Below, piece by piece: positions 1-8,369 of a stretch of 20,873 nt of DNA; position 1 is the first letter of the stretch, and every line of letters begins with the position of its first letter. The translations under genes and the position numbers were made by a program. This DNA comes from JACCTH01 sp050741915 (lineage in GTDB: Bacteria > Actinomycetota > Acidimicrobiia > Spongiisociales > ZC4RG35). The notes under the pieces were generated by a model. It was not told where the DNA came from and did no database searches. It saw only the letters and a list, made by a program, of their open reading frames with translations. The stretch is taken from contig JBOGEX010000146.1 of the NCBI GenBank assembly GCA_050741915.1, positions 1-20,873 on the forward strand, read 5' to 3'.

Positions 1-780
1 ATGGGCCTTCTCATCTCCCAATAAGAGGTCCAAGAGGAGATCGGCCCGGAGCTGGTCCATGGTCCGGCTCTCCCCCCTCTTCCTCAGCTTGCGGGCGAGA
101 GACGTGAGATGGCGGTAGGCGGCCTCGACCCGTTCCGGTGAGAGGTGATAGCCCAAGAGGTCGGCGGTGCCTTCTGGGGTCGGTCGTGACTCGACCCGTC
201 GGTCGGAGACCGCCTCCTGGTAGCGGAGCTTGGCCGCCTCGGGGTTGGCCTGCAGGCAGAGCCTCTCCACCCGGTGGCGAAGCTGACCGGCGGTGAGGGT
301 GGGAGCGGCGGAGAGGACCCGCTCGAGGACATAGCTTCGGTCTTCTTTCGGCAGGTGGGCGAGATGATCGACTAGGACCTGGGCCCGACGGAGATCGATC
401 GCCCCGGTATCAAGCGTCTCCCAGACTTGAGGAAGCCTCTCCAACCCCCAGGCCAGCACCGACTCGAGATGAGCGCTACGTCCGCTGAGATGCAAGGCGA
501 TCCCCACCTCGAGCTCGGTCTGTTCGGCCACCAGCTCGGGTTCGTAAGGGAAGCTTTGCTCGAGGGAGACACGATGGGCGCTGATCTGGCGATAGCTCTG
601 CGCTTGGTAGTGGCTCACCATCCGCCGCTGGGCACAGATGAGCTCGATCCGCTCCAGCTCGGTAAGCTCTTCCGAGGAAACCCGCTCCAACAGCCGGGCC
701 AGCTCGGGGCCGGGGGAGGCCGCCCGCAGCTCCGACTCCAAGGCGCTCGGCCGGTAGGGATCGTCCATTGCTTCGTACAT
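1..780 (-). CDS. DUF222/13E12-family HNH endonuclease-like protein, N-terminal part (runs off left edge)
   Basis: An open frame runs leftward from ATG at 780 to base 1 with no stop, giving 260 codons; the C-terminus lies outside the window. The visible part is a mostly helical, Leu/Glu/Arg-rich DUF222 (13E12 repeat) domain. Typical stretches are LICAQRRMVSHYQAQSYRQI (about residues 47-66), ELEVGIALHLSGRSAHLESV (about 89-108) and DTGAIDLRRAQVLVDHLAHL (about 124-143). In this family an HNH nuclease domain usually follows the DUF222 region, and it would lie beyond base 1. These proteins are often multicopy in actinobacteria and their biological role is poorly defined. A second in-frame ATG is at 768, and neither start has a clear ribosome site. 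The family call is by recognition; nuclease activity is inferred because the catalytic part is not visible. Confidence 0.8.
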   Translation of the reverse strand, partial: MYEAMDDPYRPSALESELRAASPGPELARLLERVSSEELTELERIELICAQRRMVSHYQAQSYRQISAHRVSLEQSFPYEPELVAEQTELEVGIALHLSGRSAHLESVLAWGLERLPQVWETLDTGAIDLRRAQVLVDHLAHLPKEDRSYVLERVLSAAPTLTAGQLRHRVERLCLQANPEAAKLRYQEAVSDRRVESRPTPEGTADLLGYHLSPERVEAAYRHLTSLARKLRKRGESRTMDQLRADLLLDLLLGDEKAH

Positions 781-1122
781 CTGTTCGATCAAACCTATCG
801 CATGCCAGGGACAAATTCCAGACCCTTGTCCGAGGTTTTTTCGATCGGCGCAAGGAACCTATGTCTCGCTTCCGGTGTACTCAGAACGATGGCGCTCCTC
901 CCTCCCCGCCTGCGGCGGTACTCTCCCCTGTGGGGGGAGAAACCGACGGCTCGACGTCTCTTCGCGGTTGTGTCTGCGGCGTGGTTCTCGTTCGTCGTCA
1001 TGAGCCCAGCCCTGGCGAAGATGCCCGGCTTCACAATGGAGGTTGTCGCCCAGGGCGATCGCGGGCAGACTGACCTTCGGGGGTCGGACCAGGAACCATG
1101 AACATGACCCACAGAGCGGGTC
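781..1122. other. Intergenic stretch without a convincing gene
   Basis: This 342-bp gap separates two leftward genes. Open frames cross it on both strands, but their translations are low-complexity Arg/Pro/Ser/Gly strings with no recognisable family and they overlap the neighbouring genes. It should hold the promoter of the DUF222 gene near its left edge, but I see no convincing -35/-10 pair. The only clear structures are the hairpin at 922-940 and a short perfect inverted repeat, tcgccc-a-gggcga, near 1047-1060. Confidence 0.55.
922..940. repeat. Short GC-rich inverted repeat (hairpin)
   Basis: Arms tctcccc (922-928) and ggggaga (934-940) pair perfectly over 7 bp around a 5-base loop. A C-rich stretch precedes it (897-909) and an A-triplet follows. 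There is no T-tract on either strand, so it is not a classical intrinsic terminator. It could be a dispersed REP-like repeat or the end of the upstream dioxygenase transcript, which reads leftward through this point. Confidence 0.4.
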
Positions 1123-1929
1123 TCAGTCGAATTGGACGGATCGCTTAGATAGCCCGAACCAGAAGCCGTCCACGACACTCTTGGCGTTGTTGGCGCTATC
1201 GGTGCTGGCACCGAGGGCCACGAAAAGCGGAGCGAAATGTTCGGTGCGGGGATGCGCCACCGCCGCGGCCGGAGCGGCATTTTGGAAATCGATCAGCGAA
1301 TCAACGTCACCAGCGGTCAGAGCCTTGTCCAACCAATCGTCAAACTCGCTCGACCAGGTCGGCGGATGGCTATCGGGGCCGGTGTGCCAGTTCATCTCCC
1401 GGAGATTGTGGGTGCTAAACCCACTGCCGACGATCAGCACCCCCTGCTGGCGCAGCGGAGCAAGCCGCTGACCGATTCCCAAGAGCGCCGACGGATCGAG
1501 CGTTGGCATCGAGATCTGGAGCACCGGCACGTCGGCGGCGGGGTACATCTCGACCAGAGGGACATAGGCGCCGTGGTCGAGGCCCCGTTTCGAGTCCCGA
1601 TGCACCGGTTGCGACGGGTCATGAAGTAGCCGGGACACCTGATCGGCTAGCTCCGGCGCACCAGGAGCCGGATACCGAACCTGGTAGTAACGGTCGGGGA
1701 ATCCGAAGAAGTCGTAATAAAGAGGCACGGTGGTGGTGGCCGACACGGTCAATGGATCCTCCTCCCAGTGGGCGGAGACCATCAGGACGGAGCTGGGCTT
1801 GGGCATGGCCGCGGACCAGTCGGCCAGCTCGCGGGTCCACAACGGGTCGTCGGCCAGGGGCGGAGCCCCGTGGCTGAGGTACAGCACCGGCATCCTCTGA
1901 TCGGCAAATTCGGATAGCTCTGCGGTCAT
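1123..1929 (-). CDS. ygiD: DODA-type class III extradiol ring-cleavage dioxygenase
   Basis: The 268-residue protein belongs to the DODA/YgiD group of LigB-type extradiol dioxygenases, which use a non-heme metal (Fe or Zn) to open catechol-type rings such as DOPA. Visible motifs are LSHGAPPL with His20, VSAHWEE with His54, GLDHGAYVPL with His119, GFSTHN with His174 and HPRTEHFAPL with His226/His231. Length is normal (about 260-270). I used the ATG at 1929; a TTG one codon earlier and an internal ATG at 1893, which would begin MPVLYLSHGAP, are alternatives, and none has a strong ribosome site. It lies 74 bp downstream of the leftward endonuclease gene and could be co-transcribed with it. The true substrate cannot be told from sequence; the symbol is by family similarity only. 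Confidence 0.85.
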   Translation of the reverse strand: MTAELSEFADQRMPVLYLSHGAPPLADDPLWTRELADWSAAMPKPSSVLMVSAHWEEDPLTVSATTTVPLYYDFFGFPDRYYQVRYPAPGAPELADQVSRLLHDPSQPVHRDSKRGLDHGAYVPLVEMYPAADVPVLQISMPTLDPSALLGIGQRLAPLRQQGVLIVGSGFSTHNLREMNWHTGPDSHPPTWSSEFDDWLDKALTAGDVDSLIDFQNAAPAAAVAHPRTEHFAPLFVALGASTDSANNAKSVVDGFWFGLSKRSVQFD

Positions 1930-2003
1930 CAAACTCGGCAGCGTAGGCAGGCTTTGGGGTGAGTGACTCCGGCCGAGGCAGCTGTTGGTTTGTTCTTAAG
2001 CCA

Positions 2004-3848
2004 TCACTTCATCGGACCTCCGAAGGTGATGCCGACGATGAGCGGATCGTGGTCGGAGACCCGATATGGGAGCGGCTCGTACAACGCGTCTTGCGCAGGC
2101 GGCTTGAAGGTCGTGTCGTAATCAAGGATGTCGGGTTCGTCGGCGTTGATGTGGAAGGTGGTCAGACCCTTGACCCAATTCGACATCGATTGTGTCGCCA
2201 GCGCAGAGTCGAGGTAACCGAGTTGGCCGTCGAAGACGAACGAATAAGCGCCGGCGCCTTCGAACTTCTTCACCAATTCAATCAGCCCTCCACCGACGAG
2301 GGCATCGATCGGATCCTCCATCGCATAGCTGTTGAGGTCGCCGATCACCAGCACACCGCTCGAGTCTTCCTCGAGCACGGCGATGAAATCGAGCAAGGCG
2401 TGCGACTGGGCGACTCGGGTCAGGTTGCAATTGGCCTGCCCATCGCCCGTATCCGGATCGCCGATCGGCGCGCAACTTGATCCCTTGGATTTGAAGTGGT
2501 TCACCACCACTGTGAAGGGCTGTTGGCTGCCCCGCTCGCCGACCCGACGAAACGTCTGAGCGAGTGGCGGACGGCCGACGGGGTCGATCTCACCGGGAAG
2601 AGTCCTGTCAAAGGCATCGTCCGCTAAAGCCACCGGACCGCCCACCGGGGTCACCGCCGATGGCCGGTAGATGATCTCGTTGCGGACCGGGTAGTTGTTG
2701 TAGTGATTGCTTACGCCCACCCACTCCCACGTGCCGGCTCCCTCGATGGCATTCAAGGACTCGACGAGGCTCAACACCGCATCGTGGGCTCGATTGCCGT
2801 CGTCGTCACGGATGTCGTTCTCCATTTCCTGGATGCCCACCACGTCGGCATCCAAAGCGATGATGCCGGCCACCAGCTTGGCGAGCTGGCGCTCGAATTC
2901 CTCGGCGGTGTCGGCCCCCCGGCACTCGCGGTTGCCAGTGGGGCCGCAGATATCGGGTCCCAGGTCGAGATGGGTAAAGAAATTGAGGACGTTGAACGAT
3001 GCCACCCGAATGTCGCCCGCGATCGGGGCGGGACTGGTCGGGCGCGGGTTGGCATTGATATAACCGGCACCGGCGGTCGGCTGAATCCGAAAGCGCCCGA
3101 AACCCTCGCCCAGTATCCCCGTCAGGTTCTGCAAGATGTCACCGCCGCGAAACGTGTTGGTGAGAGTGAATTGACTGCCACTCGGATGACGGTTGAAGCT
3201 CGGGTTTTGGGTGTTGCTGCCATCGTCGAGGGTGATACGAGCCAAGGCGTTGGCAGCAGCCACGGCGTTGGCGGCCGCCCCCGGCTCCGCCACGTGGGTT
3301 CCCTGATATTGGCGAGCGGTGCTGACAACGATCTCGCCGAAGCGGTCGTAGTTGAAGTACTCGGAGATGAACAGGTCCTGAGGGAAGGTGACGAGCATGC
3401 CCTCGTAGCGCTCCAGGTCGGAGACGGCTATCACGGGGAGGCTCACCGCCGTTTGGGTAGGCGGCGGCGACGTGTCTAACACCAAGACGGTGGCGCTCGA
3501 GAGTTGGGTCTGGGCCCCGAATTCGCTCGCTCGGCCGGTTACTTGGACCAGATCACCAACCGCAACTGCCGTGGAGTTGAAGACAAAGATCCCCTCGGAG
3601 GTGATCGGATCGCCGTCCTGGTCAGGATCCTCTTCCTGGACGTAAAAACCTCCCAAACCTCCGCTTTGCTGAAAGTCGCCCACGACCACCCCCTCAATCG
3701 TCACTGTGGCGTTGGGGATGGGGGTGGAGCCTCCGCTCCCTTGGACGGCATGGATCTTGGTAATTGCCACCTGGCCGCTGGCGGCGAGGGGCAACAGAGT
3801 GGCGATCAAGCCGATCGTGATAGCGAGGCTGAACTTCCTGACACCCAT
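2004..3848 (-). CDS. Secreted ExeM/NucH-family extracellular endonuclease
   Basis: This 614-residue protein opens with a signal peptide (KFSLAITIGLIATLLPLAASGQ, residues 5-26, probable cleavage after ASG). Residues 28-265 form a beta-rich region of the OB-fold-like kind seen in ExeM/NucH nucleases (ATVTIEGVVVGDFQ, GDLVQVTGRASEFG). Residues 279-608 are an endonuclease/exonuclease/phosphatase domain: ASFNVLNFF (Asn286), IQEMEND (metal-binding Glu341), VVNHFKSKG (His451), GDLNSY (Asp504, Asn506), YLDSAL (Asp547) and the closing SDHDP (598-602, general-base His600). All expected catalytic residues are present. The likely role is degradation of extracellular DNA for nutrients or matrix remodelling. 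The ATG at 3848 is supported by an AAAGGAGA ribosome site about 7 bases upstream. It diverges from the membrane protein gene at 4022. Confidence 0.92.
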   Translation of the reverse strand: MGVRKFSLAITIGLIATLLPLAASGQVAITKIHAVQGSGGSTPIPNATVTIEGVVVGDFQQSGGLGGFYVQEEDPDQDGDPITSEGIFVFNSTAVAVGDLVQVTGRASEFGAQTQLSSATVLVLDTSPPPTQTAVSLPVIAVSDLERYEGMLVTFPQDLFISEYFNYDRFGEIVVSTARQYQGTHVAEPGAAANAVAAANALARITLDDGSNTQNPSFNRHPSGSQFTLTNTFRGGDILQNLTGILGEGFGRFRIQPTAGAGYINANPRPTSPAPIAGDIRVASFNVLNFFTHLDLGPDICGPTGNRECRGADTAEEFERQLAKLVAGIIALDADVVGIQEMENDIRDDDGNRAHDAVLSLVESLNAIEGAGTWEWVGVSNHYNNYPVRNEIIYRPSAVTPVGGPVALADDAFDRTLPGEIDPVGRPPLAQTFRRVGERGSQQPFTVVVNHFKSKGSSCAPIGDPDTGDGQANCNLTRVAQSHALLDFIAVLEEDSSGVLVIGDLNSYAMEDPIDALVGGGLIELVKKFEGAGAYSFVFDGQLGYLDSALATQSMSNWVKGLTTFHINADEPDILDYDTTFKPPAQDALYEPLPYRVSDHDPLIVGITFGGPMK

Positions 3849-4021
3849 GGCATTTCTCCTTTGTCTCCTGCGTGCTCCGGCCTAGGCACCCGCCGGCAGT
3901 CGACGAGGTCCCCACTCGATGATCCACCCTAACTAAGTGATCTGATGCCCGGATAGTCACTTTTTTGGGCCTGGTTAAGACGAGGGAACCCGATAGCCTT
4001 TCCGCTTCTGGGGATTCTCTG

Positions 4022-4693
4022 ATGCAATCATTTCAAGGAAGAATGAAGTTGGCCGCGAACCCGTCCGAGACCGTCGGCGCGGGAATCGAAGTCGTCGCCA
4101 ACTCGCTGACTCTGATCGTGAGCGACTCCGAGGTGGGTGTTTGGCCGCTCAACCGGATCGAGGTCGATGTCGAAGAGGACGGCTTTCATGTCCAGGTTGA
4201 CGGCGAAGAATTCGTCTTCGTGACCAGAGAAGCCGAGGAATTCGCCCGGGCAGTGGGGGTCCTCGATCGGTCGTACAACGGCACCCAGCGGACAGCCACC
4301 GCTCCTAGAACCAAGCCGGCGAAGCCAGCAACAGCCCGCCCCCCCAAACCAGCGAAGGCGCTACGGACGGTCAAGCCGACACCGTCTCCCAAGACCCGGA
4401 AAGCCCGCTCCTCCCGCCGCCGACTCAACCTGGCCGACATTGACTTCGGATCCCGTCAGGTACAGCTCGCCATCGCCGGATTGGTACTGGCTGCGGTCAT
4501 GGCGATCTTCGCCGCCCCGCTCCTGGCCTTTCTGATCATGGCCGCTGGTTCGATTGGCCTGCTGGTCGGCACCGGGTCGCTGATCGACCCGATCATGGCC
4601 ACCCGCCTCCCCGCCGAGCTGCCGCCTCCCAAGATGATCCTGGTTTCGACCCTGCTAATCGTCACCGGGATGACGATCCTCACCTTTATCTAA
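4022..4693 (+). CDS. Membrane protein with N-terminal beta domain and Lys/Pro/Ala-rich linker, function unknown
   Basis: This 223-residue protein has three parts. Residues 20-85 are predicted beta-rich (GIEVVANSLTLIVSDSEVGV, then a VEEDGFHVQVDGEEFVFVTR region), loosely like a small PH/GRAM-type sensor fold. Residues 88-135 are a strongly basic Pro/Ala/Lys linker. Residues 147-222 hold two or three membrane helices (QLAIAGLVLAAVMAIFAAPL; FLIMAAGSIGLLVGTGS; ILVSTLLIVTGMTILTFI). The frame opens at a TTG at 3965, but the ATG at 4022 has GGGGA 8 bases upstream and gives a more sensible N-terminus. It precedes the sugar-binding lipoprotein gene by 87 bp in the same direction; whether it belongs to that operon is unclear. 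I do not recognise a named family and assign no function. Confidence 0.7.
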   Translation: MQSFQGRMKLAANPSETVGAGIEVVANSLTLIVSDSEVGVWPLNRIEVDVEEDGFHVQVDGEEFVFVTREAEEFARAVGVLDRSYNGTQRTATAPRTKPAKPATARPPKPAKALRTVKPTPSPKTRKARSSRRRLNLADIDFGSRQVQLAIAGLVLAAVMAIFAAPLLAFLIMAAGSIGLLVGTGSLIDPIMATRLPAELPPPKMILVSTLLIVTGMTILTFI

Positions 4694-4780
4694 GAGGCGC
4701 GGACCCGCACCGACTCGGATATGGTTGGGGCTCGGGCGGGATGGTCCGCTGTCCCGCTCCACCCAAACGGAGGAGACAAT

Positions 4781-6175
4781 ATGGATCGATTACGTAAGCA
4801 GTTGATTCTGCTGGCGGTACTGGCCTTGGTCTTTGCCGCCTGCGGCGGTGGTGATGGCGCCGGCACCACGGCCGATGGAGGAGATGGAACCGGGACCACG
4901 GCCGGCGAGGGTGGTGGTGAGGCCGGGGCGGCCGATTTCACCCTCTTCGGTTCGCCCACCGGAGTCGAAGGCGATGCCGTGACTGGCTTCCTCAATGTCT
5001 ACAACGAGGCAACCGGGTCGAACATCACCTACACGGGGGTGTCGGAGTTCGAGCAGCAGCTCCGCATCCAGGTCGAAGGCGGCGATCCGCCAGCCGTGGC
5101 GTTCACGCCCCAGCCGGCTTCGATCTGTTCCTTCGCCGACGAGGGTGTATTGGTGTCACTCGAAGACATGGGCTTCGACATCGCGGCTATGGAAACCAAC
5201 CATTCCAAGTACTGGATGGACCTAGGGCTCTGCGAAGACGGGAACCACTACGGGATTCCTTGGTTCCCCAACTACAAGTCGATCATCTTCTATCACATAC
5301 CGACCTTCGAGGAAGGTGGCTATGAGATCCCGGAGACCTACGACGACATGGTGGCGCTCTCGGAACAGATGGTGGCCGATGGGCAGACGCCGTGGTGTTT
5401 TGGCTTCGGTAGCGGTGACGCCACCGGCTGGCCGGGCACCGACTGGATCGAGGACATCTTGCTGCGTCAGCAGGGAGCCGACGTCTATGCCCAGTGGTAC
5501 AACCACGAGATCCCCTTCAATGATCCGGTAGTCGCGGAGGCGTTCGACACTTTCGGCGAGATCTTTTTCGGTGAGGGTTTCGTCCTAGGTGGACCCGAGA
5601 ACGTCGCCGGAATCATCTTCGAGGACTCGCCGGGACCGCTCTTCAGCGATCCTGCCGGATGTGCGATGTTGAAGCAGGGCTCGTTCATCGCCAACTTCTT
5701 CACTACCGCCGCCGATTACGAGGATGGAGAGGAATCCGAGGTCGGAGTCTTCAACTTCCCCACCATCGACGGCAATCCCGGAGCGATGGGTGGTGGTGAC
5801 ACCCTCATCGTCTTCGACGGGTCCCCAGAAGTTGTGCAGGCGGTCCAGGACTGGATCACTCCGGAGTGGCTCTGCTCCTTGGCTTCCGCCAGCGGTGGCG
5901 GCGTTGCTGCCAACGGCGGCCATGGGGTCGCGGGAGTGGAACGACTGCCCGGGCACAAGGATGTAGACGTCAACTGCTACGAGTCGGAGTCGGCCCAGAC
6001 TTTTGCCTCCGCAGTCACGGCGGCGCTAGCCGAGAACACGTTTGCGTTCGACGCCTCCGACCTGATGCCGCCGGAGGTTGGTCAGGAGACTTTCTGGACC
6101 GGCATGATCGACTGGACGACGGGCAGCTCTAGCCAGGAGGTGGTGGACGCCATCGAATCCAGTTGGCCGAGCTAA
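4781..6175 (+). CDS. aglE: Carbohydrate ABC transporter substrate-binding lipoprotein (AglE-like)
   Basis: The 464-residue protein starts at ATG 4781 behind a strong GGAGGAGA ribosome site. It has a lipoprotein signal peptide (KQLILLAVLALVFAAC, lipid-anchor Cys21) and then a Gly/Thr/Asp-rich flexible linker to about residue 50. The rest is a family-1 extracellular solute-binding fold: FTLFGSPTGVEGDAV; a central YGIPWFPNYKSIIFYH motif around residues 160-175, characteristic of sugar binders; GWPGTDWIEDILL; QGSFIANFF; and a C-terminal TFWTGMIDWTTG. Sequence style and the two following permeases match the alpha-glucoside-type AglE-F-G systems. It would capture a sugar outside the membrane and hand it to the permease pair. 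A terminator-like hairpin follows immediately, which would favour excess binding protein over permease. The exact sugar is not determinable; the symbol is by similarity. Confidence 0.88.
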   Translation: MDRLRKQLILLAVLALVFAACGGGDGAGTTADGGDGTGTTAGEGGGEAGAADFTLFGSPTGVEGDAVTGFLNVYNEATGSNITYTGVSEFEQQLRIQVEGGDPPAVAFTPQPASICSFADEGVLVSLEDMGFDIAAMETNHSKYWMDLGLCEDGNHYGIPWFPNYKSIIFYHIPTFEEGGYEIPETYDDMVALSEQMVADGQTPWCFGFGSGDATGWPGTDWIEDILLRQQGADVYAQWYNHEIPFNDPVVAEAFDTFGEIFFGEGFVLGGPENVAGIIFEDSPGPLFSDPAGCAMLKQGSFIANFFTTAADYEDGEESEVGVFNFPTIDGNPGAMGGGDTLIVFDGSPEVVQAVQDWITPEWLCSLASASGGGVAANGGHGVAGVERLPGHKDVDVNCYESESAQTFASAVTAALAENTFAFDASDLMPPEVGQETFWTGMIDWTTGSSSQEVVDAIESSWPS

Positions 6176-6193
6176 GAGCCCAGCAACTGACTT

Positions 6194-6236
6194 AACGGTG
6201 AGAGGGGTGGCCACCCGGCCACCCCTCTTACCGTTT
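6194..6236 (+). terminator. Intra-operon terminator/attenuator hairpin between binding protein and permease genes
   Basis: Arms 6194-6212 (AACGGTGAGAGGGGTGGCC) and 6217-6235 pair over 19 bp with a single G-U wobble, closing a 4-base ACCC loop. The right arm ends in a run of four T residues (6234-6237). It begins 19 bp after the binding-protein stop and ends 60 bp before the first permease. Partial termination or RNA stabilisation here is the usual way such operons make more binding protein than membrane components. Confidence 0.8.
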
Positions 6237-6296
6237 TCAGGCGCAACCCTTCTCATCGTTCGGTAGGGTTGAGATCGGCAAAGTGAAGGAGGCCGG

Positions 6297-7451
6297 ATGA
6301 CAACTCCTGCCGTGGCGCCTGTCGATGAGGTTCCACGCCAACCCATATCCGAAGATCCAGGTGCCCGCAGCAACTCGCTGACTGCCTGGCTGCTTCGTAT
6401 TGGCAGCGCAGTGGTGGTGCCGGCGGTCCTGGTTCTCTTCTTCTTCACCTTCGACTTTCTCAAGCAGGAAGACACCAACAAGGCCGTTCAGGTGGCAGTG
6501 GCGGTGCTGGTCGGGGTGGGCGGGATCTGGCTTCTCTACTGGGGCATGGACCGAGCGATCAGCGCCATGCCGGAGAGCATTGGCGGGGCGGTGCGGCCAT
6601 TTGCCTTTGCCGGTCCGGCGATGGTCTTGCTCGGCTTCTACCTGGTCTATCCAGCGGTCAACACCTTCATCCTCAGCTTCCAGAACGCCGATGGTGACGA
6701 GTTCGTCGGCTTCGCCAACTTCCAACGAATCTTCACCGAGGACACCTACCTGATCTCTATTCGCAACAGCGTGATCTGGGTCATCCTCGTCCCGATAGTG
6801 GCCGTCGCCATCGGCCTTGGTTTTGCCACACTGGCGGACAAGCTCGGGAAGCGCACCGAGACGGCTGCCAAGTCGTTGATCTTTCTTCCGATGGCGATCT
6901 CGTTTGTCGGCGCATCGGTGGTTTGGACCTTCGTCTACAACTTCCGGCCGGAGGGCTTCGGGCAGCAGATCGGCATTCTCAACGCCGTCAAAGTGGTGAC
7001 GGGGTCCGATCCTGTCAACTGGATCCAGGTTCCCTTATGGAACAACCTCTTCCTGATGGTCATCCTGGTCTGGCTGCAGACCGGCTTCGCGATGGTCATC
7101 CTCTCCTCGGCGATCAAAGGCGTTCCGGTCGACGAGATCGAGGCCTCGCGAATCGACGGAGCCAACGAGTGGCAGGTATTTCGCAGGATCGTGATTCCTT
7201 CCATCGCCTCGACGCTGGTGGTGGTATGGACCACGGTGCTGATAACCACCTGGAAGGTGTTCGACATCGTCTTCGTCATGACCGGCGGCGGGTTCGACAC
7301 CTCGGTCGTGGCCGAGCGCATGGTCACGGAGTTCTTCACCTTCGGCAACAACGGCATGGGCTCGGCGCTCGCCGTCCTCCTCTTCATCGCTGTGCTTCCA
7401 ATTCTCGTGATCAACGTCAAACGATTCCAGGAACAGGAGAGGCTGCGATGA
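6297..7451 (+). CDS. aglF: Carbohydrate ABC transporter permease (AglF-like)
   Basis: This 384-residue MalF/AglF-type inner-membrane permease has an unusually long N-terminus with two extra predicted membrane helices (about residues 34-52 and 64-82) before the usual six-helix core from about 101. The EAA loop that docks the ATPase is clear at residues 280-301: EIEASRIDGANEWQVFRRIV followed by IP. ATG 6297 has an AAGGAGG ribosome site about 5 bases upstream. Its stop overlaps the start of the next permease in an ATGA junction, so the two are translationally coupled. It should form a heterodimeric channel with that partner and take sugar from the binding lipoprotein. No ATPase lies nearby, so a shared MsmK/UgpC-like subunit elsewhere must be assumed. 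Confidence 0.9.
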   Translation: MTTPAVAPVDEVPRQPISEDPGARSNSLTAWLLRIGSAVVVPAVLVLFFFTFDFLKQEDTNKAVQVAVAVLVGVGGIWLLYWGMDRAISAMPESIGGAVRPFAFAGPAMVLLGFYLVYPAVNTFILSFQNADGDEFVGFANFQRIFTEDTYLISIRNSVIWVILVPIVAVAIGLGFATLADKLGKRTETAAKSLIFLPMAISFVGASVVWTFVYNFRPEGFGQQIGILNAVKVVTGSDPVNWIQVPLWNNLFLMVILVWLQTGFAMVILSSAIKGVPVDEIEASRIDGANEWQVFRRIVIPSIASTLVVVWTTVLITTWKVFDIVFVMTGGGFDTSVVAERMVTEFFTFGNNGMGSALAVLLFIAVLPILVINVKRFQEQERLR

Positions 7452-8362
7452 CCGCCACCGTTACCGAAACCCCCCCGGAGGCGCCCGCTCCCCCTCGCCC
7501 GGTGACCGTCGAACCAGTCGAGGAGCGCCGGGGATCTTTCCCGATCTTCCTGGCCGTAGCGCTGATCACGTTGCTCTGGACCATCCCGTCGCTTGGACTG
7601 CTGATCAACTCATTCCGCGAGCCGAGTTCGATTCGCCAGAGTGGCTGGTGGACGGTCTTTGGCAACCTGTTTGCGGAGGGCGCCTGGACCGTCTCCAACT
7701 ACTCGACTGTTCTCGAGGGTGGTTTCGGGAACGCCTTCGCCAACACCCTGGCGGTGACGATCCCGTCGGTGGTGATCCCGCTGACGGTGGCCGCCTTCGC
7801 CGCCTATGCCTTCGCCTGGATGGAGTTCCCCGGGCGCAACCTCATCTTCGTGACGATCGTCGGGTTGATGGTGGTGCCGCTGCAGATGGCACTGATTCCG
7901 ATCCTCCGCATCTATACCGGCTTCGAACTCAACGGCACGTACCCGGCTGTTTGGCTGGCGCACGCCGGCTTCGGACTGCCGTTGGCGATGTATCTGCTTC
8001 GCAACTACATCGGGTCGCTGCCCGGTTCGCTGATCGAGTCGGCCAAGATCGATGGCGCCGACCATTTCCGAATCTTCACCCGACTGATCATCCCGCTCTC
8101 GGTACCGGTGTTGGCTTCATTCGCCATCTTCCAATTCCTCTGGGTGTGGAACGACTTCCTGGTGGCCTTGGTCTTCCTCGGGCTCGATCCAGCGAACCGC
8201 GTGCTCACCGTAGAGCTGGCGGACCTGGCCGGTCGGGGCGAAGGAGCGCTCAACTTGCTGCCCGCAGCCGCCTTCGTGACGATGATCCTGCCCTTGGTGG
8301 TGTTCTTCTCACTGCAGCGGTTCTTCGTGCGAGGACTGACAGTCGGATCGGTCAAGGGCTAG
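7448..8362 (+). CDS. aglG: Carbohydrate ABC transporter permease (AglG-like)
   Basis: The 304-residue MalG/AglG-type permease starts at ATG 7448, inside the stop codon of the preceding permease. A Pro/Glu-rich cytoplasmic tail (residues 1-29) leads into six predicted helices, beginning with FPIFLAVALITLLWTIPSLG. The EAA loop is at 197-216 (ESAKIDGADHFRIFTRLIIP). A conserved FLWVWNDFLVAL helix follows at about 230-241, and the C-terminus ends QRFFVRGLTVGSVKG, as in many MalG homologues. It pairs with the upstream permease to form the translocation channel. The open frame also extends upstream inside the previous gene, but that part is out-of-frame shadow. Confidence 0.92.
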   Translation: MTATVTETPPEAPAPPRPVTVEPVEERRGSFPIFLAVALITLLWTIPSLGLLINSFREPSSIRQSGWWTVFGNLFAEGAWTVSNYSTVLEGGFGNAFANTLAVTIPSVVIPLTVAAFAAYAFAWMEFPGRNLIFVTIVGLMVVPLQMALIPILRIYTGFELNGTYPAVWLAHAGFGLPLAMYLLRNYIGSLPGSLIESAKIDGADHFRIFTRLIIPLSVPVLASFAIFQFLWVWNDFLVALVFLGLDPANRVLTVELADLAGRGEGALNLLPAAAFVTMILPLVVFFSLQRFFVRGLTVGSVKG

Positions 8363-8369
8363 CCAAGCT

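Noticed and set aside
427..1280. Several overlapping open frames on both strands across the DUF222 gene and the following gap
   Set aside because: Their translations are low-complexity Arg/Pro/Ser strings, they overlap the clear DUF222 or dioxygenase frames, and they have no ribosome sites.
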